Shown here piece by piece: positions 1 through 12,622 of a DNA stretch of 64,000 bases. The position numbers and the translations under genes are program-made. Every line of letters starts with the position of its first letter. Positions within the stretch are counted from its first letter, which is position 1. The notes below the pieces were generated by a model, which made no database searches, was not told the origin of the DNA, and saw only the letters and a program-made list of their open reading frames with translations. Origin of the DNA: Epichloe hybrida (Eukaryota; Ascomycota; Sordariomycetes; Hypocreales; Clavicipitaceae); NCBI GenBank assembly GCA_019022495.1, contig JAFEKR010000039.1, forward strand, positions 360,001 through 424,000, in the 5' to 3' direction.

Positions 1-1726
1 ATACTTTTCTTTATATTTATAAAAGAGATAATAAAGTCCTTAGGAAATAAGAGAGTAGCTTTATAAGAAGTAACCTTAGGGTTTATTATCCCTTTTAATC
101 TTCCTCTTCCCTATATTAGAAAGAAGGAAGTATAGCCCTTTAGGCTATACTAATAAAGGTAATATTAGCCCTAGGTAGTAAGGGTTAACTCTATTAGTAA
201 TACTTTAGCTTAGGGGTATTCTTAGTAGTATTTTTAAGGTAGTTTTATTAAACTATCTTAGGTAAAGGTATAGGTAAGGGAGTTACTTATAAATACTTAT
301 AAATAGTATTCTTTAATGCCCTTAATTCTAGATTAATTAACTTTCTTAAGGGAGATTAGCTTACTAATCCCTTTAATAGTAATTATACTAATAGGTAAGG
401 TAAAGGGGTAAGCTATTAGGACTTAATATTCTTATTATCTAGTAGGTTATAAAGAAAATCTTTATTCTCTAGGTTTTTCTAAAAGCCTATATACTTCTTC
501 CTAGCTTTCTTAATTTCCTTAAGGGTTTAGAATTAAAATTCTTCCTAGTTTACTATCTCTTTAAGGTTATTTACTATCTTTATACCTTTTCTAACTATTA
601 TATATACTTTTTTATAAAGAAAATAGTCTTAAAGTCTATTCTAGGAAAGGTCTCTCCTTTTTATAAACTTATTCCTTAGCTATTTATAGAAGTTATTACT
701 AAATTTAAAGAAAAGTATTTTTTTTAAATAACCCTTATTCTTTATACTATTTAGTCTTAATAATAATATAGAAGGTAATTTCCTTAGGTATTATTATCTC
801 TTTATATTTAGAGTTTTTTATTTATTAAAGTAATTTCTTTATAATATATTATTAGAGTTTTATAGAGATATAAGGGATTTAGGTAAGGTAAGTAAGGTTT
901 TTCCCTTTATTAGGGTATTTACTACTATCTCTAGCTTTAATACTTTCTATAGTATTATTATAGCTATTACTTTTACTAGGAACTTTAAATTAACTAGAGG
1001 TCCTAGATAGTCTAGTTATATTTAATATTCTAATTAATTAAGGGGGAGTAAATCTTTAATATAAGGGGATAGGAGGGGTAAAGATATAGATTATATAACT
1101 TATATTATAAATATAAAGAATTATAAGGTAAGGTAATTAACTTTAAATATGTAATTAAATATATAATAAAGAAAGATAAGGGGATAGCTTAGCTACTAGT
1201 ATTAAACCTTTCTTTATTATTTTAAAATCTATATAAATATAGATATTAATACTAAAGTAAGAAAAAAGCTATATTATACCTTTTTATTAGTATAACTTAT
1301 TATTAAATATAGCCCTTCTATTTTATAAGGTAAGTTATTATTAAGTAAGCTATTTCTTCTAATTAACCTTACTAATCTATAGTATTTAAAGACTATATAG
1401 TTATTTATAAAGGTAACTACTAATTAGTATTAGTTTTATAGGGTATTAAATTTAATATAAGAAAGTTATAAGCCTAAAGAATAGTATTATTATTAATTCA
1501 TTTATTCTAGGCTATATTATCTATTAGTATAATTAATTAAGTTATAAGAAAAGAGAGATTAAAAGCCAGAAGTTATAATATATAAAGGGAAAAGGGGTTA
1601 TATATTTATATCCTATATTTCCTAGCCACTAACGCGCTAGGTTATAGGTTACGTGGATGTGCGCGGCCTAAGCTTTTGCTAGGTAATTGGTCATGACGCG
1701 CGATTAATATCACCTTTGTTCTAACA
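1..1726 (-). mobile_element. Truncated Copia element (family also at 12,314-25,747), leader/gag end plus LTR
   Basis: This stretch is colinear with about 24,000-25,747, the 5' leader and LTR of the minus-strand Copia element described below. Only the right-hand part lies in the window; the rest is beyond base 1. It ends in a 299-bp LTR with terminal CTAACA at 1,726, followed directly by Gypsy A gag sequence, so it is another insertion into Gypsy A. The expected target duplication partner of ATAGT (1,727-1,731) is off the window. The body is heavily AT-mutated and has no usable ORF. The LTR tail (about 1,620-1,726) keeps CpG-rich, nearly unmutated sequence. Confidence 0.8.
1428..1726 (-). repeat. 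LTR of truncated Copia element
   Basis: About 299 bp, matching the LTRs at 12,314-12,622 and 25,439-25,747 end to end. The first bases read TATTAG where the least mutated copy has TGTTGG, which fits RIP-type G-to-A change. Confidence 0.75.
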
Positions 1727-4700
1727 ATAGTAAGGTTCCTAATAATAAGGTATAGGCTAGAAGCTATTTAAATACTATAAATATAGTAGCCCTAGATATA
1801 GTATAAATAGATATAAAGTAGTAAACTACTTAATTTATAAGAGTAGTAAGTATACTACTAAGAAGTATAAAGATAGTAGTAATAAATCTTTAAACCTAAA
1901 TAAAATTCTAATTAGTTTAGTATAAGCCTAGGATAATAGTCTTACTATAAAGAAACCTATAAATAAAAGAATAAGAATATAAGTATCCCTATAGTAAGAT
2001 AACTACTAGTTAGTAGTGCTAGCGCTATTTAATATAAGTATAGAGTATTTAATAATTTACCCTAAATTATTATTAAAATAAGATTAGAAGAATATAAAGA
2101 AAGCAAAGGTAATACTAGAAAGTATAAGTAAGGATAAGATCCTATACTAAGGAATCTTATATAAACTAGTTAAGGTAAAAGATAGTATAGGCTATATAAA
2201 GGTCTACTAAGTTAGCTACTATATTACTAATATAGGAGAGGGAATCCTCTTAGGAATAGACTAAACCCTAGAGTATAAACCTATAGTAATAGACTAGAAG
2301 TAAGGTTTTTAAAGGTTTTTAATAACTAAAGAATATATTATATTTACTTTAGGTAAGTAATAACTATATAAGGTAGTAAAGTAGTTTTCTATTATACTAT
2401 TACTAGTATTACTAAAAGTTAGAGTAATTAAGTCTAAAATAAAAGAGAGAAATACTAATAAAGTTTTACTAATAGGAGATATAGTAAGTAATAACCTAAC
2501 TTATAATATAGTTATAGTAATAGTAATAAGTAATATCTAGCCCCTAAAGAAAAAGAAACTAAGAAGTGTAATAACACTCTAGGTAGTATTTTATAAGGAG
2601 CTAGTAGTATTTATATAAGAAATAGATAGTAATATACCCTAATAGTAAATCCTAGAGAAGTATATAGAATTTATAAACATGTTTTTAAAAGATTTAGCTA
2701 GTAAGCTCCTAGAACTTAAGGGTTATACTTATATAATTAAATTAAAAGAGAGGAAATAGCTACTATAGGGACTTATATATAACCTAGTAGAAAAAGAGCT
2801 AGAGGTACTTAGGGAGTACCTTATAAGTGTATAGGAGAAAGAATAAATTAAAAGATTAATAAGCCTAGCTAAAGCCCTAATTTTATTTATCCTAAAAAAG
2901 TTAGGGAAATTAAGGCTTTATATGAATTATAGGGGTCTTAATAGGATTACTATTAAAAATAAGGCCCCCTTACTATTAATCTCTAAAATTCTTAATTAAC
3001 TAGTAGGTGTAAAAGTTTTTATATTATTAAATCTCTAAGAGGCATACTACTAGCTATATATCTATAAGGGTAATAAGTAAAAGATAGCGTTCTATTACTA
3101 CTATAGGCACTTTAAGTACCTTATAATACTATTTAGATTAGTAAACATACTAGCTACTTTTTAGGAATATATTAATAACGCTCTTAAGGGACTTATAGAT
3201 AAATTCTATATTATTTACCTTAATAATATCCTAATATATAGTAGTAACCCTATAAGATATATAGAGTATGTTAAAAGGGTGCTAGAGTAACTTTAAGACG
3301 CGAATCTTTATATTAACCTTAAGAAGTACTAATTTTTAGTATTATAAGTAAAATTCCTAGGGTTTATTATATTTAAAAAAGGTATTAAAATAAAACTATT
3401 AAGGGTTAAAGCTATTATAACCTAGCTAATACCTTATAGTGTGTTTAATATTTAATTATTCCTTAGGTTTATAGGGTTTTACTAATACTTTATAAAATAG
3501 TATAGTAAGGTAGTAGTCCTGCTAATAAACTATCTAAAGGGTGTTTAACTAGTAGAGTTTAAGCTAGAGCCTAGTAAACTTATAGTGTTTAAAGAACTCT
3601 AAAAGAAGTTCTAGGAGGCACTAATCTTAGTGCACTTTAACTTACTTTATTTGCTAAGAGTAAAGATAAACATATCTAGTTATATAATTAGAGCTATACT
3701 TATAATATTAGTGCTAGGTAGCTAGCACCTAGTAGTGTATTTTTTAAGGAAGTTAACTAATATTAAACTTTATTACTTAACCCTAGATGCTAAGTTATTA
3801 GTAATCTAAGAGGTATTTTAAGCCTAGAGATATTACCTTATGTATTTAACTTATTAGATTATAGTTATTATAAACTATTTAAATTATAAGTACCTAGCTA
3901 TAAAGCTAAAGCTATCTAGTAGGTAGGTAATAGTATTAGATAAGCTCTATCTATTTAATTTTAGAATTAAATATTATATAGGTAAGCTAAACCTTACTAA
4001 TACCTTATTAAGAAAAGTAAATTATATTAGTAAGAAGCGTAGGGTAAAGGCTATATCCTTATAGCTACCTAACTTCTTAGCTAAGTTTTTAAATACTAAG
4101 TAATAAGGGCACTATATATATAATAGTGTAGTTATAGGCCCTAAGGTTATATTACTTAGTGTAATTAATAGTTTATTATAAGAGCGCTATAAGGGCTATT
4201 TAAGCCTCTAGGGTTTTAAGAAAATATAACTTTATTATATTATTAAGGAACCTAATAGTCCTATAAAGCCTATAAGTAGTACGCTAACTAGGTTTGCTTA
4301 TTATAAGTAATAAGGTTATGCCTTATCTATATTTTCTAATATTTCTATAAGTCTAGTAAGCCTATAGGTTAGGAGTCTAGCTAGGTTAGTAGTTAGTAAG
4401 TAGCGTAGGCGCTCCCTTAAAATACTACTTAGCTATAATTTATTTATAAGTCTAAAAGCACACTATAAGCTAGCTACTTATAGTAGTATTATAGTAAGAA
4501 TATAAGTAGTTTAGTAAACCTCTTCTAAGTTTATATATAATACTTATCCTATGTATATAGAATTAGAGACTTTAATTTAAGTTATATTATTTTAAGTATA
4601 GTAAGGTAATAACTTTACTATAGGTTAGAGAAAGCTACTTAAGAGTAGTAACCTAGAAGCGTTATAAATATAGTCTATTAGGCCCTCTAAGCTATTAATA

Positions 4701-5158
4701 TTTAAGAATAGAGTTTTTATTCTAGTTAGTATAAGAAAGGAAGTTATATTACTTACTTATAATAACCTAGTAGTAAGCTACTAGGGAGTTAGTAGGACCC
4801 TCTATTAGATTATAAGTTAGTATTACTAGCTAATAATAAAGAAAGATACTAAGTTATATGTACGAACTTACGTAAGCTGCTAGACTTTAAAGCTAAGGCA
4901 CTATAAACCTTACGGTAAGCTAGCTACGCTACTAGTGCCTAATTAGCCTTTTTAAGAATTATTAATAGACTTTATCATAGGGCTACTACCTGTGAAAGAT
5001 GTAAACTAGACCTATGATACAATCTTGGTTATTGTGAACTATTTTACAAAATATAGTATTTACATCCCTGTTTTAATACGCATAACTAGTAATAGGTTAG
5101 CTACTATATTCTTAGAATATATTTTTAGGGATTATAGTGCTTTAGAGGGTATTATTAT
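1727..5158 (+). pseudogene. Gypsy A gag-pol relic, 5' part (NC, PR, RT, RNase H, start of INT)
   Basis: Read through stop codons, this encodes a zinc-knuckle remnant near 1,770-1,810, where the paired copy B still shows CFK. A protease-like stretch lies near 1,990-2,100. The RT around 2,900-3,260 contains RLYMNYRGLNRI and YLNNILIYS, where YLDD has become YLNN by G-to-A change. RNase H follows at about 3,590-3,900. The integrase core at about 4,850-5,158 contains VIVNYFTKYSIYIPV, typical of Gypsy integrases. A 101-codon open stretch at 5,025-5,330 is only the integrase running into the hAT terminal repeats, not a gene. Many TAG/TAA codons interrupt every domain. Confidence 0.85.
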
Positions 5159-5345
5159 CAGAGCATTGCAATACAATACAATACATCCAAAATTTTACAA
5201 TACAATACAATACATGTATTATTTGTATTGTTTTGTATTTTTTTTTTCTTTTTTCTTTTTTTTAGTTTTAAGTAAATTCCTTAATTATAAGGTATATATA
5301 GTTAATATAATAGCTTATAATAGCTTATAATAGCTTATATATATT
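5159..5345. repeat. hAT-1 left subterminal repeats: (AATAC)n and TAGCTTATAA units
   Basis: Several runs of the pentamer AATAC follow the terminal repeat, then inverse-orientation GTATT motifs, then ATAGCTTATA decamers at about 5,309-5,340. The same decamers recur at the left end of hAT-2. Such subterminal arrays are where hAT transposases usually bind; that role is inferred here. Confidence 0.7.
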
Positions 5346-5426
5346 ATTATAATATATATATTACTTTTATTACTTATATAACTTATATAACTTAAAATAT
5401 TATAAGTGTTAAAGTTTAATTAAAAT

Positions 5427-5692
5427 TGTTGGTTACACCAAGGTCCTGCGCAGGTATAAGGGTAATCCCGTATGATTAAAGTTAATAATAGTTTATTGAA
5501 TTAGCTAGGAAGGAAAGAGGGAAAAGAGAGGGAAAGTCTAGATACTAGGAAAGTAAGTAAAACCTATATATAAGGCAAAAGAGGGGGTGGCGAATTAATG
5601 CAGCCAATCGCATTACATACATCGCGCTAGACCTATAATTTAATCTAGTCTTTAGCCATAATTAAACCAATAAAGATCCAAAGGAATTAACA
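5427..5692 (-). repeat. LTR of Copia L1 (left; 3' LTR in element orientation)
   Basis: 266 bp bounded by TG...CA (TGTTGGTTAC...AATTAACA). It is less mutated than the right copy. Confidence 0.85.
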
Positions 5693-8600
5693 CTAGTAAT
5701 CTCTCTTTTTCCTTTGTAGCTAAAGAGCTTAAAAACATAATAAAAAGCAAATTAAAGGAAAGTATATATAAGTAAATCCCTTAATAGGAATCCGCTACTC
5801 TAATTAGCTATTACGGCATTAGTTAATTAAATTAATCCATTAGTCCTTACCTAAGCTCCTATCTCCTAATATTATAGGTCTCTTTACCTATCCTTTAATA
5901 TAAATTGTTAATTTGTTTAAATTAATTAAAGAGAAAAGTAATAAATTTAGTAATGCTTTTATTATCATATTCGCTGGATTATTATTACTATTAATTTACC
6001 TAACTTCGTAGATCTCATGCCTCTTATATAATTAATAAAGAGCTATAATATTAATTATTAGTCTTTTCTCCTTTATAGTTCCTAGCTTTATAAGATATTT
6101 ATATAATAAAAAGGAATTAGTATAGAGAATTATAGGAATTTAAGGTATCTTTAATTAATCCGTAATCTAATATAAAGTTATAGAAATCGCGTAGGTAATA
6201 TCTACGCCTTAAACCATGCTATATAACTTAGAGGCAAGCGTGCTATAAGTAACTCTCTTACTCTTTATTAAGCTATATGTAATAATATTACCTTTTATAA
6301 TAAAGGTATTATTATCTTGCATTATCTCGTTACTAATCACAATCACGTATCTAATCGATGAGCTTAAATCCTTATTATTAGCAAGTAATCTATCTACGAA
6401 TATAAAGAGCTTTACCTCCTTAAGAACCAAAGGAATATATTATAGTCTATGTTATTAATTCTTAATTTACTACTTAAGGTATTTATTAAGGTATATAATA
6501 TCTTCCTTAGAGAGTTCTTAGTGTTAAGCTATAATTAATAGGTTATAGGAAGCCTCTAGTTAACACATAGTTATAATATAGCTTCCTTAGGCTTATTATT
6601 CTATATAGTCTTACTTTACTATTAGGGATTAAGGATTAACTTCCTTAATCTTCTAACTCTAGCCTTTCTAGGTTAATATTAGCGAGTTATTAGTGTTTTA
6701 GGTTAAGATGTAACTATTAAAGATAAGGGGATTCTTAGCAGTTAATTATTACTTTTCTTTAGCTATAAAATTAGCCTTCTAGAGCTCTTTCTCTTCTTTT
6801 TAGAAGAAGTTATTATTGCTTAGGCCTAATATATCATTAGTTTACATTCTAATAATACTAAAGAGATTCTTATTATTTAGGGCTGTGATTAATAAGTAGG
6901 GATTATAGGTTAAGGTTATTATATTAAGGTTATCCCTATAGTAACAGAAGTACGTTACCTACTAGTAGGTTCTAGCCTCTGTAATCCTATAAAGAGGTTT
7001 AATTAATTTAATTATAATCCCTTCTAGAAAGAGATATGTAATTTGCTTTAGTAATCTCACGATAATTAGCCTTATTAGCACTATATATAATTAAGTGTAG
7101 GCTTGTGTAATATCGCGAATCTAAAGGTAAATACCTCTTCTTCTTAATAATGAAGTAATAGCTATAATAAGTTATTAGCTTGCTTGTTAAATTGTTAGCG
7201 ATTGTGTTAGGATGAATTCCTTTCCTTTATTATTATAGCCTTATATAATAAGGTAGGATTTCTCATATAGCAAGTCCGTTCCTTTGCCTTTAATCTCTCT
7301 AACTATATAAGAATTAAAGATTCTATAACCTCTATGCTTCGCTAGGTTATACTTAACGAATTTAAACACATTATAAGCTTGTAAAGCATTAATCTTAGCT
7401 TAATTAGATTGCTTAAAGGGTTTTCCTAGGGTTATAATCTTCCCTTCTTAGTAAAGTTAAAGAGTAAGGTTCTAATTAGCCTTTTCCTTTACTATAAGGA
7501 ATACTATATTTAGTATCTCTCTAGCTATAGCTTCTTAAATAAAGGCCTCCTCCTAATCTTTGTTTATAAGTATATAAAGCTAAATTAGGCTAATGTTTTT
7601 CTTAGGGCTATAAGGTCTTCTTTTCCTTACTTTTATTCCTTTAGGGTAAGGTAGTAAGTCTTTAACTTAATAGCTTCCCTTTAGGGCTTTCTAGGCTTTA
7701 TAAGCCTCTTCTTTAGACTTTTCTACGCTTATAAATTAGACTATAAGGGCCTTTCTTAGTCTCCCTTATTTTCTCTTAGCTAGTGCTTATAGCTCTTTGC
7801 TTTCTTTTATTAGGGGATCTCTTTTAGTAATAGTAGTTAGTTATATAGTTACTTCTTTCTTTACATTATTAGGCTCTATCTCTTACTACTCTAGTCCCTT
7901 TATAATATATAGGTCTTTATAGTAAGGCTTTACTACTATAGAGTAAAACTTTACTAGGCTATAAGGCATATTAACTATATAAGTCTTTCTATTAGTAGTA
8001 AGTAGCTTATAAGGGCTATACTAGCTACCCTTCTCTCTTTATATATATATATTAGCTTATAGGGGTAGCTAATATATAAGTGCTATATTAGGGCTATTCT
8101 AGACTTTAAGGGTATTATAAACCTACTATAAAGCTAGATAGTAGTGAACTTTATTAGTAGCTTTATAAATTACTTTAGTATATTAAATAATAGAGATGCT
8201 TAGTAGTAACTTATCTATTATTTATAGGTAGCCTCTAAAGACTAGTAAGGTTAGGATAATACTATTTAGGCTTGTAAAGTTATTAATTACTTTAATAGCT
8301 ATTTAAAGATATTACTTTAGCGTAAGTTCTATCCTAATTAAGTCTATAATAATATTATAAGCTTAGTATAAAGGTCCGTAATATCTCTTAACCTTTCTAA
8401 TACTATTATAGGCTTTAATTAGTATCTTATTAGTCTTAATTAATATTAGTTAAGTATAGTACTTAAACTTAGCAGAAGTAAAGTTATTACTAGCGTTATG
8501 TATAATCTATTCTAGAGGTCCGAGATAAGTATTAATCTAATATTTGCGGATAGCATCCTAGATATCTTAAGCTTTCTACTTCCTTAGATTAAGGAATTAG

Positions 8601-11600
8601 GCTGCCTAGAATAATATTACTAAATTAATAATATAAAGCACTAGTTGGCCATTGATTTACACGATATTAATAATAATCTCATAGTTAAATTTATAGTTAT
8701 CTTTAATTATAAACTTAAGTCAACTAGGGGCCTTTCTATATATCTAGTAATAGTAGTAGACTTTAGTTAATTCCTTAATTACCTAGCGTTTAACTTTATA
8801 ACTAGCTTAGTAAAGGATCTTTATAAGTTATTAAATAAAAGGGTAACTAAGTTAATAATATAATTAACGGATATCTCCTTCTAAAAGGTAAAAGGTAACT
8901 ATTTCTCTTACCTCTAGTAACTACTAAGGATAGCCCTATTATTATATAATAGGTATAGTCTTATTACCTTAGATAAGTATATTAGTAAGGTTATTAATCT
9001 TAACTTATATCTTATCTATATTAGTAATTAAGAAGAGGAAGGGGGTAGCTATATTAAGAATATAGAATTTAAGCTCTCTAAGTTCTATAGGTATATAAAG
9101 GATTCCTCTTATAACTACTAATCTAGCGCTAAATATAATAATTTAGGGTTTATAAGGGGTTACCTTTAATAAAGGCATTAATCTTAATAAAGCCTTTACT
9201 TATACCTCTCCTATAATTAACTTTCCTATAGCATTAGTATTAGGCATAATCCCTCTAAAGACCTCTTTAAAATAGTGTTCTTTAGAGATATAGTAAATTA
9301 AGCCTTTATTACACTCTTATAGCTTATAAAGCTCTTGCCTAAGGAATATGTATTAGAAGGCTTAATTATTTAAGGTTATAAGAATATTAACATTAGTAGT
9401 ATTATAGTTAGTTTATAATCCAGAGCAGAAGAATTATATAATGCTTAGGTATGCTATTAATAGTAGCTCCTCTATATTATTATTATTATCTTTAGCTTCT
9501 ATATAAGCTAAAAGATATAATTCCTAATTCTAACCTAAGCCTTTATTAGGCTTATTATTATCCTACCCTTTATAGAAGGTAAGGAATACCTAGAATCTTT
9601 TCTCTAAAGGGGGTATATAATATATTTTACTAGCTTACTAGTAGTCCTTTTCTTTTTAATATTCTTTAGTAAAGTAATTAGAGAACTAGTAGCTGCTTTT
9701 ACTATATATAAAGTAGCGCTTAGTGCTTAGCCTAGGGCTTTATCTATAATAGCTTCCTTTACTATAAGGGGATAATCACTATCTATACTAATAATTAGTA
9801 AACATAGCCTCTAGAGGGTCTTCTTATTAGTACTAAAGGTATTAGGAGAACTTCTTATTTAATTCTATAATAGTAATTACCTTATAAAGGTCTCTAGTAA
9901 GACTTTTAAAGCCTAGGGAGTATATATATTCCACTATCTAACATTTAGGCACACTAGCTATAGTATTTAAGGCCTGCTTATAAAGCTTAGTATTTACTAT
10001 TTTTATAAGGTATAGTTCTCTATAGATTTTCTTAAGGGTTAATAATATAATCTTAAGGTAATTAAGCTTGCTTTTATTAGGGTTTTTCTTAATTATATTC
10101 TTTAATATTATATTACTCTATTAGTAGTAATAGAATTACTAGTTGCTTTCTATCTTAAAGTATTAATAAATATAGGCAATTATCTCTTTATAGGAATAGT
10201 TATTCCTAAAGAGATAATTAAGGAAGTATTATTTAGCATTACCTATTAATATAATAAGGAAAGCCTTCTAATAATGCGTTTAAGGAAGGTTAATTCTATT
10301 ACACTTATTTTTAAAGAGCGTAATCTTTAGCGTTAAGAAGTTATAAAGCTTCCTACTATAGTAGTCACTATCCTTATATATCTTTATAAGCTCTGAGATT
10401 TTCTTTATAATCTAATCTTCAGAGGTGAATTACTATAAAGGCATATTTTGTTGTAAATAATAGTCCCTTAGTTATTATTAATAACAATTATTAGGATAAA
10501 GCTATTAATTTAATAGTAATTATTATAAGGGCTTTTGTAAAGGTTTATATAGTCTTTAGGGTTAGGGAAGGTAAATTTCTAGGGTAAGTTATTAAGGCTA
10601 TTAATATTAAGGCTCTAGGGGTTTAGAAGATTATAGTCTCTCTTATAATCTCTCCTATAACTAAAGAGGTATTAAAGTTTAATAAAGCACTTCTTTAAGG
10701 GATACTAGGATTAAATATCCTAGGCCTTGCTTAATAAGAACACTATAATCTTATAAAGAATTATGTAATTCTCTAATAACTTTCTTTATAGCTTTTTTAA
10801 AAGTATCTTTAGACTAGCCTTTAAAGTCTTCTTAAAATAATTCCTATAGGTTATTATCTCTCTAACCTTAATATTCACTAAGGTTAATAAATCTTATAAT
10901 TTAGTTATTAAGCTTAAGCTACGTAGTAGTCTCTAGATCTAGCTTAATAAATTCTTTCTAATTACTAGAGAAGTTATAAGTAAGCTATTAAAGGTATAAG
11001 GGTAACTTATACTCTTAGGGTCTTTTAGGGGTAATAGTTAAAGCCTTACTATTACTAGTAGCCTTTACTCTTATAGAAGGTCTAGATTCCTTTACTATCT
11101 TTAACTATAAAAGGAATATTACTAATTTATTATTTTTACTACTAATTAAGCTCCTATGTTTACTTATTACTATTATAAGGTTTTTCTTTTATACTTTAGG
11201 AGCGTTATTGCTCTAATAAAATCAAAAGATTATAAAAATAGGAAAAATAAAAGAAAAAGTAATAAAAGTAGTAAAAGTAGTAATAAGAATAAATTAATAG
11301 AGATAAAGAAAGTAATAGAAGTTTTAAAAGTAACTAGAAAATAATAGGAAAAGTAATAAGGGAATAATAGAAATTACTACTTCCTATTTTTTTATAAAAA
11401 GGAGGGAAGGAGGTAATCTCTCTCTTTTACTAATAAGTATAGGGCGAATAGCACTAAGAGTAAAGGGGGTAAAAACAAGTAGTAAATGCTTATAAGGAGA
11501 GATTAAAGGTCTATTAGAAGGTAATGTGTTAAAGGGAATTTATAGGTATATTAGCTAGCTTAGCTAAGGTTATTTAACATTAGGTTCAAAATAAATACCT

Positions 11601-11913
11601 TATAGCAATAAATTTAGTTAGTTAGTTAGTTTTCTCGTAATAGATAATAAAATCAATAATTAATAATAATATCCTAGATAGATATAACGAATTTATATCC
11701 CTTAGCCTAAGGGTTAATAGATTAATTCCTTAGAAGCCTAATAAGCCTATAACTAGGATTCTAGTCTCTTCCTTTAGCATACTTATGTAGTTATGCCTCT
11801 TTACTATAATAACTATTATAGTATAACAAGGGGTAGTAGTAGTAGTGTCTATAGAAATATCTTTTCTTGTAATACCTAGCTTATCTATAGTTATAAAGTT
11901 AACTACTAATTAG
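5693..11913 (-). pseudogene. Copia L1 gag-pol relic
   Basis: Minus-strand translation gives recognisable domains. The integrase core near 8,390-8,560 contains NNFTSAKFKYY and a YNSI-RKVKRYYGP stretch, the family's HNSIG-VERYHGP. RT starts near 7,280-7,420 with NALQAYNVFKFVKYNL and RIFNSYIVREIKGKGTD. RNase H at 6,209-6,430 contains FVDRLLANNKDLSSSIRYV and KRVTYSTLASKLYSMV. The last is a 73-codon open stretch, the longest intact piece. This RT/RNase H style is common in filamentous-fungal Copia polyproteins. Stops are frequent elsewhere. The region 8,900-11,300 should be gag/protease but is too degraded to place domains. A plus-strand 62-codon ORF at 11,156-11,344 is AT-rich noise. Confidence 0.78.
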
Positions 11914-12187
11914 TATTAGTTACACTAAGGTCTTACGTAGGTATAAGGGTAATCCTATATAATTAAAGTTAATAATAGTTTATTAAATTAGCTAGGAAGG
12001 AAAGAGGGAAAAGAGAGAGAAAGTCTAGATGCTAGGAAAGTAAGCAAAACCTATATGTAAGGCAAAAGAGGGGGTGGCGAATTAATATAGCTAATCGCAT
12101 TACATGCATCGCGCTGGACCTATAATTTAATCTAGTCTTTGGCCACGATTGAACCAATGAAGATCCGAAGATCCGAAGGAATTAACA
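11914..12187 (-). repeat. LTR of Copia L1 (right; 5' LTR in element orientation)
   Basis: 274 bp, eight bases longer than the left LTR because GATCCGAA is duplicated in tandem near 12,160-12,178. It starts TATTAG instead of TGTTGG. Confidence 0.82.
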
Positions 12188-12313
12188 ACAATAAATAAGT
12201 AATAAATAAATATAATATAAATATAAGTATTTATAAGTAAATTACTATAGAAAAAGCTAGACGTTTTAGTTATTTAGTATTTAAAGGTTTTTTAAAATAT
12301 TAATAAAATAAAA

Positions 12314-12622
12314 TGTTGGATTCACAGGGTATTGAATTCAATGTGTAATACAGTCGTAAGCCCGAAGAATAGTATCGTTATCAATTATCTATTCTAGGCT
12401 GCGTTGTCTGTTGTTATGATTGATTAAGTTATAGGAAAAGAGAGGTAAAAAGCTAGAAGTTATAATACATGAAGGGAAAAGGGGTTACGCGTTTATATCC
12501 CTATATTTCCTAGCTAATTAACGTGCCAGGTTATAGGTCACGTGTTGGGTCCGCGCGCGGCCTAAGCTTCTACTAGGTAATTATAGCTACGACACGTAAT
12601 TAATATTACCTTTATTCTAACA
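12314..12622 (-). repeat. LTR of Copia G2 (left)
   Basis: 309 bp, TGTTGGATTC...TTCTAACA. It retains GC-rich stretches such as CCGCGCGCGGCC near 12,551-12,562, so it is mutated less than the internal region. Confidence 0.88.

Larger units (their letters stand above)
5427..12187 (-). mobile_element. Copia element L1, minus strand, inserted in hAT-1
   Basis: Both LTRs are present (5,427-5,692 and 11,914-12,187). hAT-1 sequence continues on either side: 5,426 runs into 12,188, as alignment with 30,720-30,860 in hAT-2 shows. On the minus strand the order is gag, integrase, RT, RNase H, the Copia order. A purine-rich tract lies just inside the left LTR on the minus strand (AAAGGAAAAAGAGAGA region, about 5,697-5,722), giving the orientation. 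The putative target duplication is imperfect (AAAAT/ACAAT). The element is strongly AT-mutated and dead. Confidence 0.85.

Noticed and set aside
5025..5330. 101-codon ORF as a gene
   Set aside because: It is the Gypsy integrase running into hAT-1 terminal repeats; the end is repeat-encoded.
11156..11344. 62-codon Lys/Ser/Asn-rich ORF
   Set aside because: Low-complexity AT-rich sequence on the strand opposite the Copia L1 genes.
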